Origin: Hyphomicrobiales bacterium
GTDB lineage: Bacteria; Pseudomonadota; Alphaproteobacteria; Rhizobiales; Rhizobiaceae
Direction: 5' to 3'
Assembly: GCA_900473205.1 (NCBI GenBank)
Contig: UCLB01000011.1
Coordinates: 62,001 to 126,000, forward strand
Length of the DNA: 64,000 nt
Each line of letters opens with the position of its first letter. The stretch's first letter is position 1. Of this stretch, positions 39,806-48,879 are shown piece by piece. The notes below the pieces were generated by a model. It was not told the origin of the DNA and did not search any database. It saw only the letters and a program-made list of their open reading frames with translations. The position numbers were made by a program, and so were the translations under genes.

Positions 39806-39831
39806 AATCCATTTCCGGGGCTTGTTAATTA

Positions 39832-40965
39832 ATGGCGAAAGCAGACTTTTACGAAACACTTGGCGTTGGCAGAACTGCCGACGAAAAAGAGCTGAAAAGC
39901 GCCTTCCGCAAACTCGCGATGAAGTATCATCCGGACAAGAATCCCGATGATGCCGAATCTGAAAAGAAGTTCAAGGAAATCAACGAAGCCTATGAGACGC
40001 TCAAGGACCCGCAGAAGCGGGCCGCCTATGACCGTTTCGGCCACGCAGCCTTCGAACAGGGCGGCATGGGTAATGCAGGCGGCGGCTTCGGTGGCGGTGG
40101 CAGCGGCGGTTTCTCCGATATTTTTGAAGACATTTTTGGCGAGATGATGGGTGGCGGTCGTGCGCGTCGCTCCAGCGGTGGACGCGAGCGTGGCGCCGAT
40201 CTTCGTTACAATATGGAAATTTCGCTGGAAGAAGCGTTCAGCGGCAGAACGGCGCAGATTCGCGTGCCGACATCCATCACCTGCGACGTCTGTTCCGGTT
40301 CCGGCGCAAAGCCCGGCACCCAGCCCAAGACCTGCGGCACCTGCCAGGGTTCGGGCCGCGTGCGTGCAGCACAGGGCTTCTTCTCGGTAGAACGTACCTG
40401 CCCGACCTGCCACGGTCGCGGCCAGACGATTACCGACCCGTGCACCAAGTGCCACGGTCAGGGCCGCGTAACGGAAGAGCGTTCGCTTTCGGTCAACATT
40501 CCAGCCGGTATTGAAGACGGTACCCGGATTCGCCTGCAGGGCGAAGGCGAGGCTGGCATGCGCGGTGGCCCATCGGGCGACCTCTACATCTTCCTCTCCG
40601 TACGGCCACACGAGTTCTTCCAGCGTGACGGTGCCGATCTCTATTGCGCTGTGCCGATCTCCATGACGACGGCAGCGCTTGGCGGCACATTCGATGTGAC
40701 GACGCTTGACGGTACCAAGTCCCGCGTGACGGTTCCCGAGGGCACGCAAGCGGGCAAGCAGTTCCGCCTGAAGGGTAAGGGCATGCCTGTGCTGCGTTCC
40801 GCGCAGCAGGGCGATCTCTATATCCAGATCCAGATCGAAACACCGCAGAAGCTTACCAAGCGTCAGCGCGAATTGCTGCAGGAATTCCACGAACTGTCGT
40901 CCAAGGATAACAATCCAGAATCCACCGGCTTCTTTGCCCGGATGAAGGAATTCTTCGACGGCTGA
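39832..40965 (+). CDS. dnaJ: Chaperone protein DnaJ (Hsp40)
   Basis: A 377-residue co-chaperone that stimulates DnaK ATPase. The J domain is 1-70 with HPD at 33-35, then a Gly/Phe-rich linker (75-105) and the zinc-binding domain with four CxxCxGxG-type repeats ([32 protein letters not shown]). The C-terminal beta domains contain [19 protein letters not shown]. It is 87 bases downstream of dnaK and ends before a strong terminator. Confidence 0.98.
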   Translation: MAKADFYETLGVGRTADEKELKSAFRKLAMKYHPDKNPDDAESEKKFKEINEAYETLKDPQKRAAYDRFGHAAFEQGGMGNAGGGFGGGGSGGFSDIFEDIFGEMMGGGRARRSSGGRERGADLRYNMEISLEEAFSGRTAQIRVPTSITCDVCSGSGAKPGTQPKTCGTCQGSGRVRAAQGFFSVERTCPTCHGRGQTITDPCTKCHGQGRVTEERSLSVNIPAGIEDGTRIRLQGEGEAGMRGGPSGDLYIFLSVRPHEFFQRDGADLYCAVPISMTTAALGGTFDVTTLDGTKSRVTVPEGTQAGKQFRLKGKGMPVLRSAQQGDLYIQIQIETPQKLTKRQRELLQEFHELSSKDNNPESTGFFARMKEFFDG

Positions 40966-40981
40966 TACCAGCTGGATTTTT

Positions 40982-41021
40982 AAAAAGGCCGCGGTTCCTG
41001 ATGGAAACGCGGCCTTTTTTA
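40982..41021. terminator. Bidirectional terminator between dnaJ and the DUF924 gene
   Basis: AAAAAGGCCGCG pairs with CGCGGCCTTTTTT around a 14-base loop. Poly-A and poly-T flanks allow it to serve dnaJ on the plus strand and the converging DUF924 gene on the minus strand. Confidence 0.85.
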
Positions 41022-41025
41022 TGTC

Positions 41026-41574
41026 CTATCCGGCGAACCCGCCTTCTTCCAAAAAGGCTTTTTCTTCCGGCGTGCTTTCACGCAGCAGAATGTCGTTGCG
41101 GTGCGGAAAGCGTCCGAAGCGTTTGACGATGTCGCGATGTTCGACCGCAAACGGAAAATAGCGTTCGCCCAAGGGTTCGCAGAGCCTGCAGCACAATTCC
41201 TGATCTTCCAGGTCTTCGGAATGCATCAGCGGCAGATAGAAGAAGATGCGAAGCTCTGCATCGATGGTCATGTCGTGACCGCGGCGCATGGCCTCATGGC
41301 CATAATGGCGGGCAAGCGGGTCCGTTGCATACATGTGGGCCGTGCCGCGAAAGCAGTTGCGTGGAAACTGATCCAGCAGCAAGAGCAACGCAAGACTGCT
41401 CTCATCACCCTCAAGCCAGCCATCGAGTTCACGGCGGGCGGCAGCAAAATGCAAATCCCTGAAACGATCATGGAAGGCAGCGTCGAATTGCGCATCCTTG
41501 TCGAACCATTTGTCTGGCCCGGCTTCGTTCCAGAACGCCATGACATCGGATGCGGCAGAGGCTGTTTCGCTCAT
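41026..41574 (-). CDS. DUF924 family protein
   Basis: A 182-residue all-helical protein of the DUF924 family, recognised by VMAFWNEAGPDKWFDKDAQFDAAF, LLLDQFPRNCFRGTAHMYATD and FFYLPLMHSEDLEDQ. The family has a TPR-like fold and no agreed function. ATG 41574 follows GGGAG. The longer frame to 41850 reads through the slyX gene in another frame and is not real. It is 11 bases downstream of slyX. Confidence 0.88.
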   Translation of the reverse strand: MSETASAASDVMAFWNEAGPDKWFDKDAQFDAAFHDRFRDLHFAAARRELDGWLEGDESSLALLLLLDQFPRNCFRGTAHMYATDPLARHYGHEAMRRGHDMTIDAELRIFFYLPLMHSEDLEDQELCCRLCEPLGERYFPFAVEHRDIVKRFGRFPHRNDILLRESTPEEKAFLEEGGFAG

Positions 41575-41585
41575 CTCTGGCTCCC

Positions 41586-41798
41586 TCAATAATGCGGTGG
41601 CTTGGTGATGGCGGGTGCTTCCAGCGCCTGCTCTTCGAGACTCAGAAAACGCTCCGTCAGCCGGTCGAGCTTCGCGCGGGTCTGCTCGACGACTTTCCAT
41701 TGTTCGGCAAGCTGATCGGACAGATCCTCGATGGCCTTTGCCTGATGCGCCACGGTTTCTTCGAGCGCAATGATCCGGTTTTCGCTGGTATCTGCCAT
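41586..41798 (-). CDS. slyX: SlyX family protein
   Basis: A 70-residue coiled-coil protein (IIALEETVAHQAKAIEDLSDQL, then LDRLTERFLSLEEQ) ending in the proline-rich PPHY tail typical of SlyX. Function is not established. ATG 41798 follows AGGAGG by a few bases. The gene is first in a two-gene unit with DUF924 and follows the tctA terminator. Confidence 0.88.
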   Translation of the reverse strand: MADTSENRIIALEETVAHQAKAIEDLSDQLAEQWKVVEQTRAKLDRLTERFLSLEEQALEAPAITKPPHY

Positions 41799-41855
41799 GA
41801 TCGCCTCCTGTTTTCTGCCCTGCTTTGACAGTTTTATAGCCGACAAACAAGACAA

Positions 41856-41878
41856 AGGCCGGACATGATGCCCGGCCT
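41856..41878 (-). terminator. Terminator of the tctCBA operon
   Basis: AGGCCGG and CCGGCCT form the stem; on the minus strand TTTGTCTTGTTTG follows. It lies 27 bases beyond the tctA stop. Confidence 0.7.
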
Positions 41879-41904
41879 CTGAGAGTTTCGTTGTTTCGCT
41901 AATC

Positions 41905-43410
41905 TCAGTCTTCTTCCTGAAAGACCTCTTCGCGCTTTTTCTTGACGCTTGGCAGGAAGACGACGACGAGAACTGCCAGCGCAATCAAAAGCAGGGTGGC
42001 GCTGATGGGGCGGGTGACGAAGGTAGAAGGATCGCCACGCGACAGAATCATCGCCCGGCGCAGGTTCTCTTCCAGCAGCGGCCCCAGCACGAAACCGAGC
42101 AGCAATGGCGCCGGTTCGCAGCGAAGCTTGACCAGCGCATAACCGATGAGCCCGAAGAAGGCGACGGCATAGAGGTCATAGACGTTGGAGTTGACGCTGT
42201 AGACCCCGATGGCGCAGAACGCCATGATGATGGGGAACAGCACATAGTAAGGGATGGTCAGCAGCTTCACCCACAGCCCGATCAGCGGCAGGTTGAGAAC
42301 GACAAGCATCAGATTACCGATCCACATGGATGCAATGATGCCCCAGAACAAAGCTGGCTGTTCGACGGCGACATTCGGGCCGGGAACGATCCCCTGAATA
42401 ATCATGGCACCGATCATCAGCGCCATGACCGGGTTGGCAGGAATGCCAAGCGTCAGAAGAGGAATGAACGAGGTCTGCGCACCGGCATTGTTGGCCGACT
42501 CAGGACCAGCCACACCGGCAATAGCGCCGTGGCCGAATTCTTCCGGATGCTTCGAGACACGCTTTTCGACCGTGTAGGACGCAAAGGCCGCGAGGATCGC
42601 ACCGCCGCCGGGCAGGATGCCAAGCGCCGAGCCGATGGCCGTGCCGCGCAGTACAGGGCCGATCATCTGCTTGAAATCGTCCTTGCTGGGCAGAAGGCCG
42701 CTGACCTTGGCCATCAAGACCGAACGGGTCTTTTCGTTTTCGAGGTTTCGCAAAATTTCGGCAATGCCGAAGACACCGACGGCGACTGCGACGAAGTTCA
42801 GTCCATCGGCATATTCTCGAATGCCCAGCGTGAAGCGCGGCGTGCCGCTATAGATATCCGTTCCCACCAGCCCGAGCAGCAGGCCGAGAACGACCATGGC
42901 TAGCGCCTTGATGATGGAGCCATGGGCAAGGGCGATGGAGGAGACGAGGCCGACGACCATCAGCGAGAAATATTCGGCGGCACCGAATTCCAACGCGATG
43001 GCCGTTAGAGGCGGTGCGAAGACTGCCACGAGGAAGGTCGAGACCGTACCGGCGAAGAAGGAGCCGATGGCCGCGATGGCCAGTGCGACGCCTGCTTTGC
43101 CCTTACGCGCCATCTGGTAGCCATCGATGGCGGTGACGGCAGAGGAGGATTCGCCCGGCATGTTGATCAGGATCGCCGTGGTCGAGCCGCCATATTGCGC
43201 GCCGTAATAGATGCCTGCGAGCATGATGAGCGAGGAGACCGGCTCCAGCTGGAAGGTGATTGGCAGCAGCATGGCGATGGTTGCCGTGGCACCGATGCCC
43301 GGCAAGACGCCGATCAGGGTGCCGAGCAACACGCCAATGAGGCAGAAGAACAGGTTGTGAAGAGATGTGGCGGTGGAAAAACCCAGCGCGAGATTATCAA
43401 ACAGTTCCAT
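41905..43410 (-). CDS. tctA: Tripartite tricarboxylate transporter, large permease (TctA family)
   Basis: A 501-residue membrane protein with about twelve segments. Family marks are [48 protein letters not shown] and the second-half repeat [16 protein letters not shown] 43410 (MELFDNL) is preferred over the adjacent ATG 43413 by spacing from GAGG; the long frame to 43527 overlaps tctB. It is the last gene of the tct unit and carries the substrate across the membrane with a cation gradient. Confidence 0.92.
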   Translation of the reverse strand: MELFDNLALGFSTATSLHNLFFCLIGVLLGTLIGVLPGIGATATIAMLLPITFQLEPVSSLIMLAGIYYGAQYGGSTTAILINMPGESSSAVTAIDGYQMARKGKAGVALAIAAIGSFFAGTVSTFLVAVFAPPLTAIALEFGAAEYFSLMVVGLVSSIALAHGSIIKALAMVVLGLLLGLVGTDIYSGTPRFTLGIREYADGLNFVAVAVGVFGIAEILRNLENEKTRSVLMAKVSGLLPSKDDFKQMIGPVLRGTAIGSALGILPGGGAILAAFASYTVEKRVSKHPEEFGHGAIAGVAGPESANNAGAQTSFIPLLTLGIPANPVMALMIGAMIIQGIVPGPNVAVEQPALFWGIIASMWIGNLMLVVLNLPLIGLWVKLLTIPYYVLFPIIMAFCAIGVYSVNSNVYDLYAVAFFGLIGYALVKLRCEPAPLLLGFVLGPLLEENLRRAMILSRGDPSTFVTRPISATLLLIALAVLVVVFLPSVKKKREEVFQEED

Positions 43411-43418
43411 CATGCACC

Positions 43419-43880
43419 TCAGAAGTTGAGCCAGGGGCCGAAGCGCTGGAAGGGCAGTCCCAGACCGTAATCGAACACGGCCACGGAAAAGATGGTGATG
43501 CCGATGGACAGCACGACGGCCATCCACGGCTTCATCTTATGAGACGCGAAGGAGGCGATGAGCGCGCTACAAAACAGGGCCGGAACGAAGCCGAGACCAC
43601 GCACCGTCATGCCGAAGAAGATCGGTGCGGGCAGAATGAGAAAGATGCCGCGCCACGCGATGGGCCCCAGGGGCTCGCCCTGGATCTTGCCTGCGCGCAC
43701 GAAGATGAAGGTGCCGAGCGCCACAAGGATGATGGAGAGCACGAGCGGGAAATAGCCCGGCCCCATGCGAAACGCCGTCCCCAGTTCCAGCCCGTAGGAT
43801 TGCCAGGCAAAGAAAAGGCCGAGAGCGATGAAAAAGCCGCCACAGATCGCCTCTGTCGCATCGAATGAAATGGATTTCAT
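43419..43880 (-). CDS. tctB: Tripartite tricarboxylate transporter, small permease (TctB family)
   Basis: A 153-residue protein with four membrane segments. The conserved region MGPGYFPLVLSIILVALG is at about 39-56. TctB proteins partner TctA, but their exact role is unclear. It sits eight bases before tctA and 72 bases after tctC, across a hairpin. Confidence 0.88.
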   Translation of the reverse strand: MKSISFDATEAICGGFFIALGLFFAWQSYGLELGTAFRMGPGYFPLVLSIILVALGTFIFVRAGKIQGEPLGPIAWRGIFLILPAPIFFGMTVRGLGFVPALFCSALIASFASHKMKPWMAVVLSIGITIFSVAVFDYGLGLPFQRFGPWLNF

Positions 43881-43907
43881 ATGTTGGGTCCCCCGCTGGC
43901 GAGTGAA

Positions 43908-43935
43908 AACCGGCGGCCTGTAACGGCCACCGGTT
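43908..43935 (-). terminator. Attenuator-like hairpin between tctC and tctB
   Basis: AACCGGCGGCC and GGCCACCGGTT pair with one bulge; TTTTC follows on the minus strand. It lies 17 bases after the tctC stop and would favour the binding-protein message. Confidence 0.65.
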
Positions 43936-43952
43936 GAGTGCTTGAAAGAGAC

Positions 43953-44936
43953 TTAGTCGGCGTACTGACCTGCGGCCTCGATCACCGTTTTCCAGCGGGT
44001 GATTTCGCCTTCGAGCTTCGCTTTCAGGGCCGCTGGCGTGCCATCGGCTTCAGGCGATGGCACTGTGCCGAGCTCGGCAAAGCGGGCTGCGACATTCGGG
44101 TCTTTCAGGGCCACCTGAAGCGACTTCGAAAGACGCTCATTGATATCGGCAGGCGTGCCCTTAGGCGTGTAGATGCCGTGCCAGACACCGACTTCGAAGC
44201 TTGGAAGACCAGCCTCTGCCGCTGTCGGCACGTCGGGCAGCACGTCGAGACGCTTAGGTGTCGTCACCGCATAGGCTTTGACAGTTTTGCCCTGAATCTG
44301 CTTGGTGGTGTTGGTCGTCTGGTCACACATGATATCGACCTGACCGCCCAAGAGATCGGTCATGGCCGGGCCTGTGCCCTTGTAAGGCACCGTAACGAGC
44401 GGGGTCTGGATGGCGCTCATGAACAGCATGCCACACAGATGCGAGGCAGCACCGATGCCGGCATTGGCGACAGTGACCGTATCCTTGTTGGCCTTGGCAT
44501 ATTCGATCAGGCTCTTGAGGTCGTTGGTCTCCAGCGTCTTGCGCGACAGAATGGTCATCGGCACTTCCGTGACGAGGCCAACATAGTCAAAGGCTTCGAG
44601 CGTGTTGTAGGCCAGCTTGCGGTAGAGCGTCGCGCTGGTTGCCATGCCGATGTGGTGGAGAAGCACGGTGTAACCGTCCGGATCAGCCGATGCGACGCGG
44701 CCGGCACCCAGCGTACCACCAGCACCGCCGACATTTTCCACGACGATCTGCTGTCCCAAGTCTTTCGACATGGATTCGGCCACCAGGCGCGCAACCGTAT
44801 CGGTAGGGCCACCGGCGGCAAAAGGCACGACCATGGTGATGTTGCGTTGCGGATAGGTCTGTGCGGCTGCGGACAGAGCAAACAGCGATACGGCGGCGGC
44901 AGCCACGGCACCTGTGACGGTTTTCAGAATTTTCAT
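43953..44936 (-). CDS. tctC: Tripartite tricarboxylate transporter substrate-binding protein (TctC/Bug family)
   Basis: A 327-residue periplasmic receptor with signal peptide 1-25 (ends AAA-QT). The Bug signatures are VVPFAAGGPTDTVARLVAE, VVENVGGAGGTLGAGRVASADPDGYT and VPYKGTGPAMTDLLGGQVDIM. Ligands of the family are di- and tricarboxylates or other small acids; the ligand is not readable. It is the first gene of tctCBA and lies downstream of the DctBD-like pair on the same strand. Confidence 0.92.
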   Translation of the reverse strand: MKILKTVTGAVAAAAVSLFALSAAAQTYPQRNITMVVPFAAGGPTDTVARLVAESMSKDLGQQIVVENVGGAGGTLGAGRVASADPDGYTVLLHHIGMATSATLYRKLAYNTLEAFDYVGLVTEVPMTILSRKTLETNDLKSLIEYAKANKDTVTVANAGIGAASHLCGMLFMSAIQTPLVTVPYKGTGPAMTDLLGGQVDIMCDQTTNTTKQIQGKTVKAYAVTTPKRLDVLPDVPTAAEAGLPSFEVGVWHGIYTPKGTPADINERLSKSLQVALKDPNVAARFAELGTVPSPEADGTPAALKAKLEGEITRWKTVIEAAGQYAD

Positions 44937-45080
44937 CTTTTCCTCCCGATGAAATATGGCCTCATCAACCGTCGCACTCCTATTGCGCCGGTCGGGGGTG
45001 AGCTATTTGCAATCGGTGCTTTGGCCTAAGCAATGCTGTCGGAGGCTGAGAAGAAGAAAAGCAGCTGGCGTCTTGCCGCA

Positions 45081-45132
45081 ATGGGTGGAAATCGAAACAT
45101 TCGACTCTATCGATGGGTGGAAATCCACCCAT
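45081..45132 (-). promoter_or_regulatory. Paired operator-like repeats upstream of tctC
   Basis: ATGGGTGGAAATC occurs at 45081-45093 and again at 45113-45125, 32 bases apart. The second copy is part of a perfect palindrome, ATGGGTGGA-AA-TCCACCCAT (45113-45132). They sit about 145-196 bases before tctC and just after the regulator gene. This is the expected layout of an upstream activating sequence for the adjacent NtrC-class regulator. Confidence 0.6.
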
Positions 45133-45150
45133 ACGAGTATCGCTGAAGCT

Positions 45151-46515
45151 TCAAGGCACGGTTTTCAAATCTTCATCCGCGAGATCGGACTTCGTCAGCG
45201 CGTGTTTTTGCATTTTTTCATAAAGCGTCTTGCGCGATATTCCGAGCGTTTCATAGACCGCTTTCAGATTGCCTTTGTGCAGTGCAATGGCTCTTGCAAG
45301 GACGGATTTTTCAAACTCCGCGACTTTCGCTGAAAGGCTTGCCGACTGTTCGGAGGCATTGAGCTGTCCGTCGGACGCGTTGCCATCGAGGCCCAGCACC
45401 AGCCGGTCTGCTGCATTTCGCAGCTCCCGCACATTTCCCGGCCAGTCCTGCATCGCCAAGGCGGAGGCAATGCCGGATGGGACTTCGATATCGTCCCGGT
45501 CGTAACGCGCCGCTGCTTCTCTGACCAATTGCAGGAACAGCAGCGGGATATCGGGGCGGCGCTGTGCAAGGGACGGAACATGCACGGTGGCGACATTCAG
45601 CCGATACAGCAAATCCTGCCTGAAACGGCCCGCCAGCGCCTCTTCGGCAAGATCAGCCTTGCTGGTAGCAATGAAGCGTACATCGAGCTCCACGGTCTCG
45701 TTGGAGCCAAGGCGTGTAATCGTACGCTCCTGCAGCACCCGCAACAGCTTACCTTGCATATCCGATGGCATAGAGCCGATTTCATCCAGCAGCACCGTGC
45801 CGCCCCGCGCATGTTCGAATTTGCCGTAACGAGGGCGCAAGGCGCCGGGAAATGCGCCCGCCTCATGGCCGAACAGCTCGCTTTCAATGAGATGCCGCGG
45901 CAGGGCGGCACAATTGATGGCGACGAAGGGCTTGTCTGCGCGGGCGCTGACATCATGGAGCGCGCGGGCCACGACTTCCTTTCCTGCACCGGTGTCGCCA
46001 ATGATGAGCGTATCGGCATCCGCTGCACCAATCGCGCGGATGCGATAGCGCAGATCGACCATGACCTGCGTGCGGCCCGGCAGGCGCGTTTCTAGATCAT
46101 CGCGCTTGCCAGCCACGGCACGCAGGCGGCGATTTTCCAGAACCAGCGAGCGGCGATCTATGGCCCGTTTGATGATGCCTGCGAGATATTGGACGCTGAA
46201 CGGCTTTTCGATGAAATCATAGGCGCCGTTGCGCATGGCGCTGACCGCCAACTGCACATCGCCATGGCCAGTGACCAGAATGACGGGGATTTCCGCATCC
46301 AGCTCTCGCACCTTCTGCAAAAGCGTCATGCCGTCCATGCCGGGCATTCTGATATCGCTGACGATGACGCCATCGAAACTATAGCCGATCAGTTCGAAGA
46401 CATGGTCGGCATGATCGACGGTGACGACATCCAGACCGGCAAGCTCCAGCGCTTGGCCTGTGGAAAGCCGCAAATCCTCTTCGTCATCGATCAGCAAAAC
46501 ACGCGAGACATTCAT
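45151..46515 (-). CDS. NtrC-class response regulator (DctD-like) with variant GAFTGA motif
   Basis: A 454-residue regulator: receiver with Asp54 (VSDIRMPGMDG), AAA+ domain with Walker A GDTGAGKE (173-180), and a C-terminal Fis-type helix-turn-helix (about 410-445, NLKAVYETLGISRKTLYEKM). The sigma-54 contact loop, normally GAFTGA, reads GAFPGA (220-225). The change may alter or abolish sigma-54 activation. It overlaps the kinase gene by four bases and lies upstream of tctCBA, which it probably controls through the paired repeats. Confidence 0.9.
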   Translation of the reverse strand: MNVSRVLLIDDEEDLRLSTGQALELAGLDVVTVDHADHVFELIGYSFDGVIVSDIRMPGMDGMTLLQKVRELDAEIPVILVTGHGDVQLAVSAMRNGAYDFIEKPFSVQYLAGIIKRAIDRRSLVLENRRLRAVAGKRDDLETRLPGRTQVMVDLRYRIRAIGAADADTLIIGDTGAGKEVVARALHDVSARADKPFVAINCAALPRHLIESELFGHEAGAFPGALRPRYGKFEHARGGTVLLDEIGSMPSDMQGKLLRVLQERTITRLGSNETVELDVRFIATSKADLAEEALAGRFRQDLLYRLNVATVHVPSLAQRRPDIPLLFLQLVREAAARYDRDDIEVPSGIASALAMQDWPGNVRELRNAADRLVLGLDGNASDGQLNASEQSASLSAKVAEFEKSVLARAIALHKGNLKAVYETLGISRKTLYEKMQKHALTKSDLADEDLKTVP

Positions 46516-48335
46516 TCGGCAGCAATCTCCATCGGCGCTTCCGCGTCCAGTTCAATATCGAAGCGCGCACCACCCTCGGGCAGGTTGGTCACGCTGAGAC
46601 GCCCGCCGAAATCCTTGACGATATTGTAGGAAATGGACAGGCCCAGGCCCAGGCCCTTGCCCACGCCCTTGGTGGAAAAGAAAGGATCGAATATGCGCTC
46701 CATGATGGCGGGCGGCACGCCGGGGCCGTGGTCGCGGATCGAGAGGATGACCTTCTCGCCCTCCTGCCGTGCCGTGAGATCGATATGGCGATCCTCCAAA
46801 CCTTCGACGGCATCGGCGGCGTTGGAAATGATATTGACCAAGACCTGCTGGAGCCGCACCGGCCCAGCCTTCACGTAAAGCGGCACCGGACCGAAATCCA
46901 CGGTCAATCGGGCATCTGCCGCCTTCAGCCGCGCATTGACGATCTCCAGCGTATCGCTGACCACCGCATCCAGCGGCACCGGACCGAGCTTCTCGTTCGG
47001 CTTGCGCGCGAAGTTGCGCAGATGCTTGCCGATGGCGGCCATGCGGTCGATCAGAACCGAGATGCGTTTGAGATTGTCGCTCGCCTCCCCCACCCTGCCA
47101 CGCTCTATCAAAAGTGAAGCGCTTTCGGCGTAGGTCTTGGCGGCGGCCAGCGGCTGGTTGAACTCGTGAGACAGAGCGGCCGACATTTGGCCGAGCGCCG
47201 CCAGCTTGCCAGCCTGGATCAAATCCTTCTGGGTCTTGCGCAGCCGCTTTTCGGTCTGGCGACGTTCGGCAATCTCATGCTTGATATCGCGGTTGACGCG
47301 GGCGAGATCGGCGGTGCGCTCTTCCACGCGCCGTTCCAGTTCGGCCTGCGCTTCCGCCTGATGGATCAGCCTGTCCTGAAGGCTCTTACGCCGTTGCAGC
47401 ATGGCAGCCACCAATGCGCCAGCCAGGCAGAGGCACAAAACAATGGCGATCATCGTCGTCTGGACCTGCGTGCGCACCGAACTCGTATCCATCAGCACAT
47501 TGACCGTCCAGCCAGCATCCGGCATCGGCTGCGACAGGAAAAGATACTCCTTGTCCTGCTCGCCCTCGCGAATCGTCATCATGTCATGCGTACCGAAGGT
47601 GCCGCGTGTCAGGCCCAGTTGCTTTAGACTGGCATCCGAATAACGCCGTGAGCTTTCGGTTTTGGCAATGCGTTCGGGCGTCAGTGGCTGAATGGCGGAA
47701 TAGAGCCATTCGGGCGTTCCCGTCATGAAGATGATGCCTTCGGGGTCATTGACGAAGATGCGGTTCTCGCCATTGCCGAAGGATGCCTCGATGCCTTCGA
47801 TATCCACCTTGAAGACGATGACGCCCTTGATCTCGCCGTTGAAGAGAATGGGAGAGGCGAAATAATAGCCGCGCTTGTGCGAAGTGGTGCCAAGCGCGAA
47901 GAATTTCGATTGCTGGCCTTTGGCGGCATCCTGAAAATAGGGGCGATAGCTGAAATTCTGGCCGACAAAGCTGGCGGGACCATCATAATTGCTGGCGGCA
48001 ATCGTCTCGCCATCCAGCGTCATGATGTAGATGTCGGAAGATTTCAGCAGATCGTTGATGGATTTCAGATAGATATTGGCCCGCAACCGCAAAGACTGAT
48101 CTTCCGGATGCGCGACAAGTTCCTCGATATCATCGTGATCCGCCATCAGCGCGGGCAATGGCTCGTAACGGCTCAAATGCCCGCCGAGCGCAGAGACCGC
48201 CAGCCGCAACGTCGTGCCGCCTTGTGCTGCCACCTCGTTGAAGTAGCTTTCGGCAATAAGCTCGCTTCCCCGGGTCAAAGCGAAACCGCCAAGACCAAGG
48301 CACACAAGCACGATACCGATCCAGCGATACCTCAC
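46512..48335 (-). CDS. DctB-like sensor histidine kinase
   Basis: A 607-residue membrane kinase. One segment lies near 5-22. A periplasmic double-Cache domain (about 25-290) follows, with FSYRPYFQDAAKG and KRGYYFASPI, then a second segment, a coiled linker and the kinase core with His390 (SHEFNQPLAAAKTYAES), N-box NIISNAADA and GLGLGLSISYNI. These are the DctB hallmarks for C4-dicarboxylate-like signals. The start is taken as GTG 48335 behind GGAGGG; the longer ATG at 48464 lies inside the rpmF terminator and is therefore unlikely. Confidence 0.88.
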   Translation of the reverse strand: MRYRWIGIVLVCLGLGGFALTRGSELIAESYFNEVAAQGGTTLRLAVSALGGHLSRYEPLPALMADHDDIEELVAHPEDQSLRLRANIYLKSINDLLKSSDIYIMTLDGETIAASNYDGPASFVGQNFSYRPYFQDAAKGQQSKFFALGTTSHKRGYYFASPILFNGEIKGVIVFKVDIEGIEASFGNGENRIFVNDPEGIIFMTGTPEWLYSAIQPLTPERIAKTESSRRYSDASLKQLGLTRGTFGTHDMMTIREGEQDKEYLFLSQPMPDAGWTVNVLMDTSSVRTQVQTTMIAIVLCLCLAGALVAAMLQRRKSLQDRLIHQAEAQAELERRVEERTADLARVNRDIKHEIAERRQTEKRLRKTQKDLIQAGKLAALGQMSAALSHEFNQPLAAAKTYAESASLLIERGRVGEASDNLKRISVLIDRMAAIGKHLRNFARKPNEKLGPVPLDAVVSDTLEIVNARLKAADARLTVDFGPVPLYVKAGPVRLQQVLVNIISNAADAVEGLEDRHIDLTARQEGEKVILSIRDHGPGVPPAIMERIFDPFFSTKGVGKGLGLGLSISYNIVKDFGGRLSVTNLPEGGARFDIELDAEAPMEIAAE

Positions 48336-48450
48336 CGACCTGAAACCCTCCACATGACAGGCTTGATCCAAGCCCGCTCTCCCGGCTTCAAGTCTAAGGG
48401 GAGGTGTCAGAATTTCCAAGCGCCATTGGTGTGCGCAAAACCAAAAACAA

Positions 48451-48476
48451 AAAAGCCGACCCAAAGGTCGGCTTTT
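48451..48476 (-). terminator. Intrinsic terminator of rpmF
   Basis: AAAAGCCGACC and GGTCGGCTTTT form the stem with a four-base loop; TTTTTTTGTTTTT follows on the minus strand. It lies 25 bases after the rpmF stop. Confidence 0.9.
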
Positions 48477-48500
48477 CGTAACTTAGAGAAGGCGCAAAAA

Positions 48501-48686
48501 TTATGCGCTTTCCTTCGGCGTCAGAACCTGACGACCACGGTACATGCCTGTCTTCAGGTCGATGTGGTGTGGGCGGCGCAGTTCGCCGGAGTTCTTGTCT
48601 TCTACGTAGGTTGCGGACTTCAGGCCATCAGCCGAACGACGCATGCCACGCTTGGACGGGCTTGTTTTTCTCTTAGGTACTGCCAT
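48501..48686 (-). CDS. rpmF: 50S ribosomal protein L32
   Basis: A 61-residue ribosomal protein with the family start [17 protein letters not shown] and the alphaproteobacterial ending [19 protein letters not shown]. The zinc-binding cysteines of some L32 proteins are absent, as usual in this group. ATG 48686 is set by homology. It has its own terminator. Confidence 0.97.
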   Translation of the reverse strand: MAVPKRKTSPSKRGMRRSADGLKSATYVEDKNSGELRRPHHIDLKTGMYRGRQVLTPKESA

Positions 48687-48789
48687 TTGTGTAACTCCAC
48701 TTAAGCGGCGAAACACGGGAACCAGCCAGGACCCAGGCCGAATGTCACATGTTTCTATATCTGAATTTTGGCGCGCTTATACATGCCTC

Positions 48790-48811
48790 CCGGGGCTTTG
48801 ACCAGCCCCGG
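48790..48811. repeat. GC-rich hairpin between the 2H-phosphoesterase remnant and rpmF
   Basis: CCGGGGCT and AGCCCCGG form an eight-pair stem. No T-tract follows directly on the minus strand; a run of six T begins eight bases later on the plus strand. Its role is undecided. Confidence 0.35.
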
Positions 48812-48879
48812 CGTCGATTTTTTCAAGAATGTCCGAATCGCCAAGACAGGTCTTGCGCGAAAGCTTTTGACACTGACTA

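Noticed and set aside
45008-45040. ATTGC-containing sequences upstream of tctC considered as sigma-54 -12 elements
   Set aside because: None has GG at the required distance for a -24 element; the best alignments match only the -12 half.
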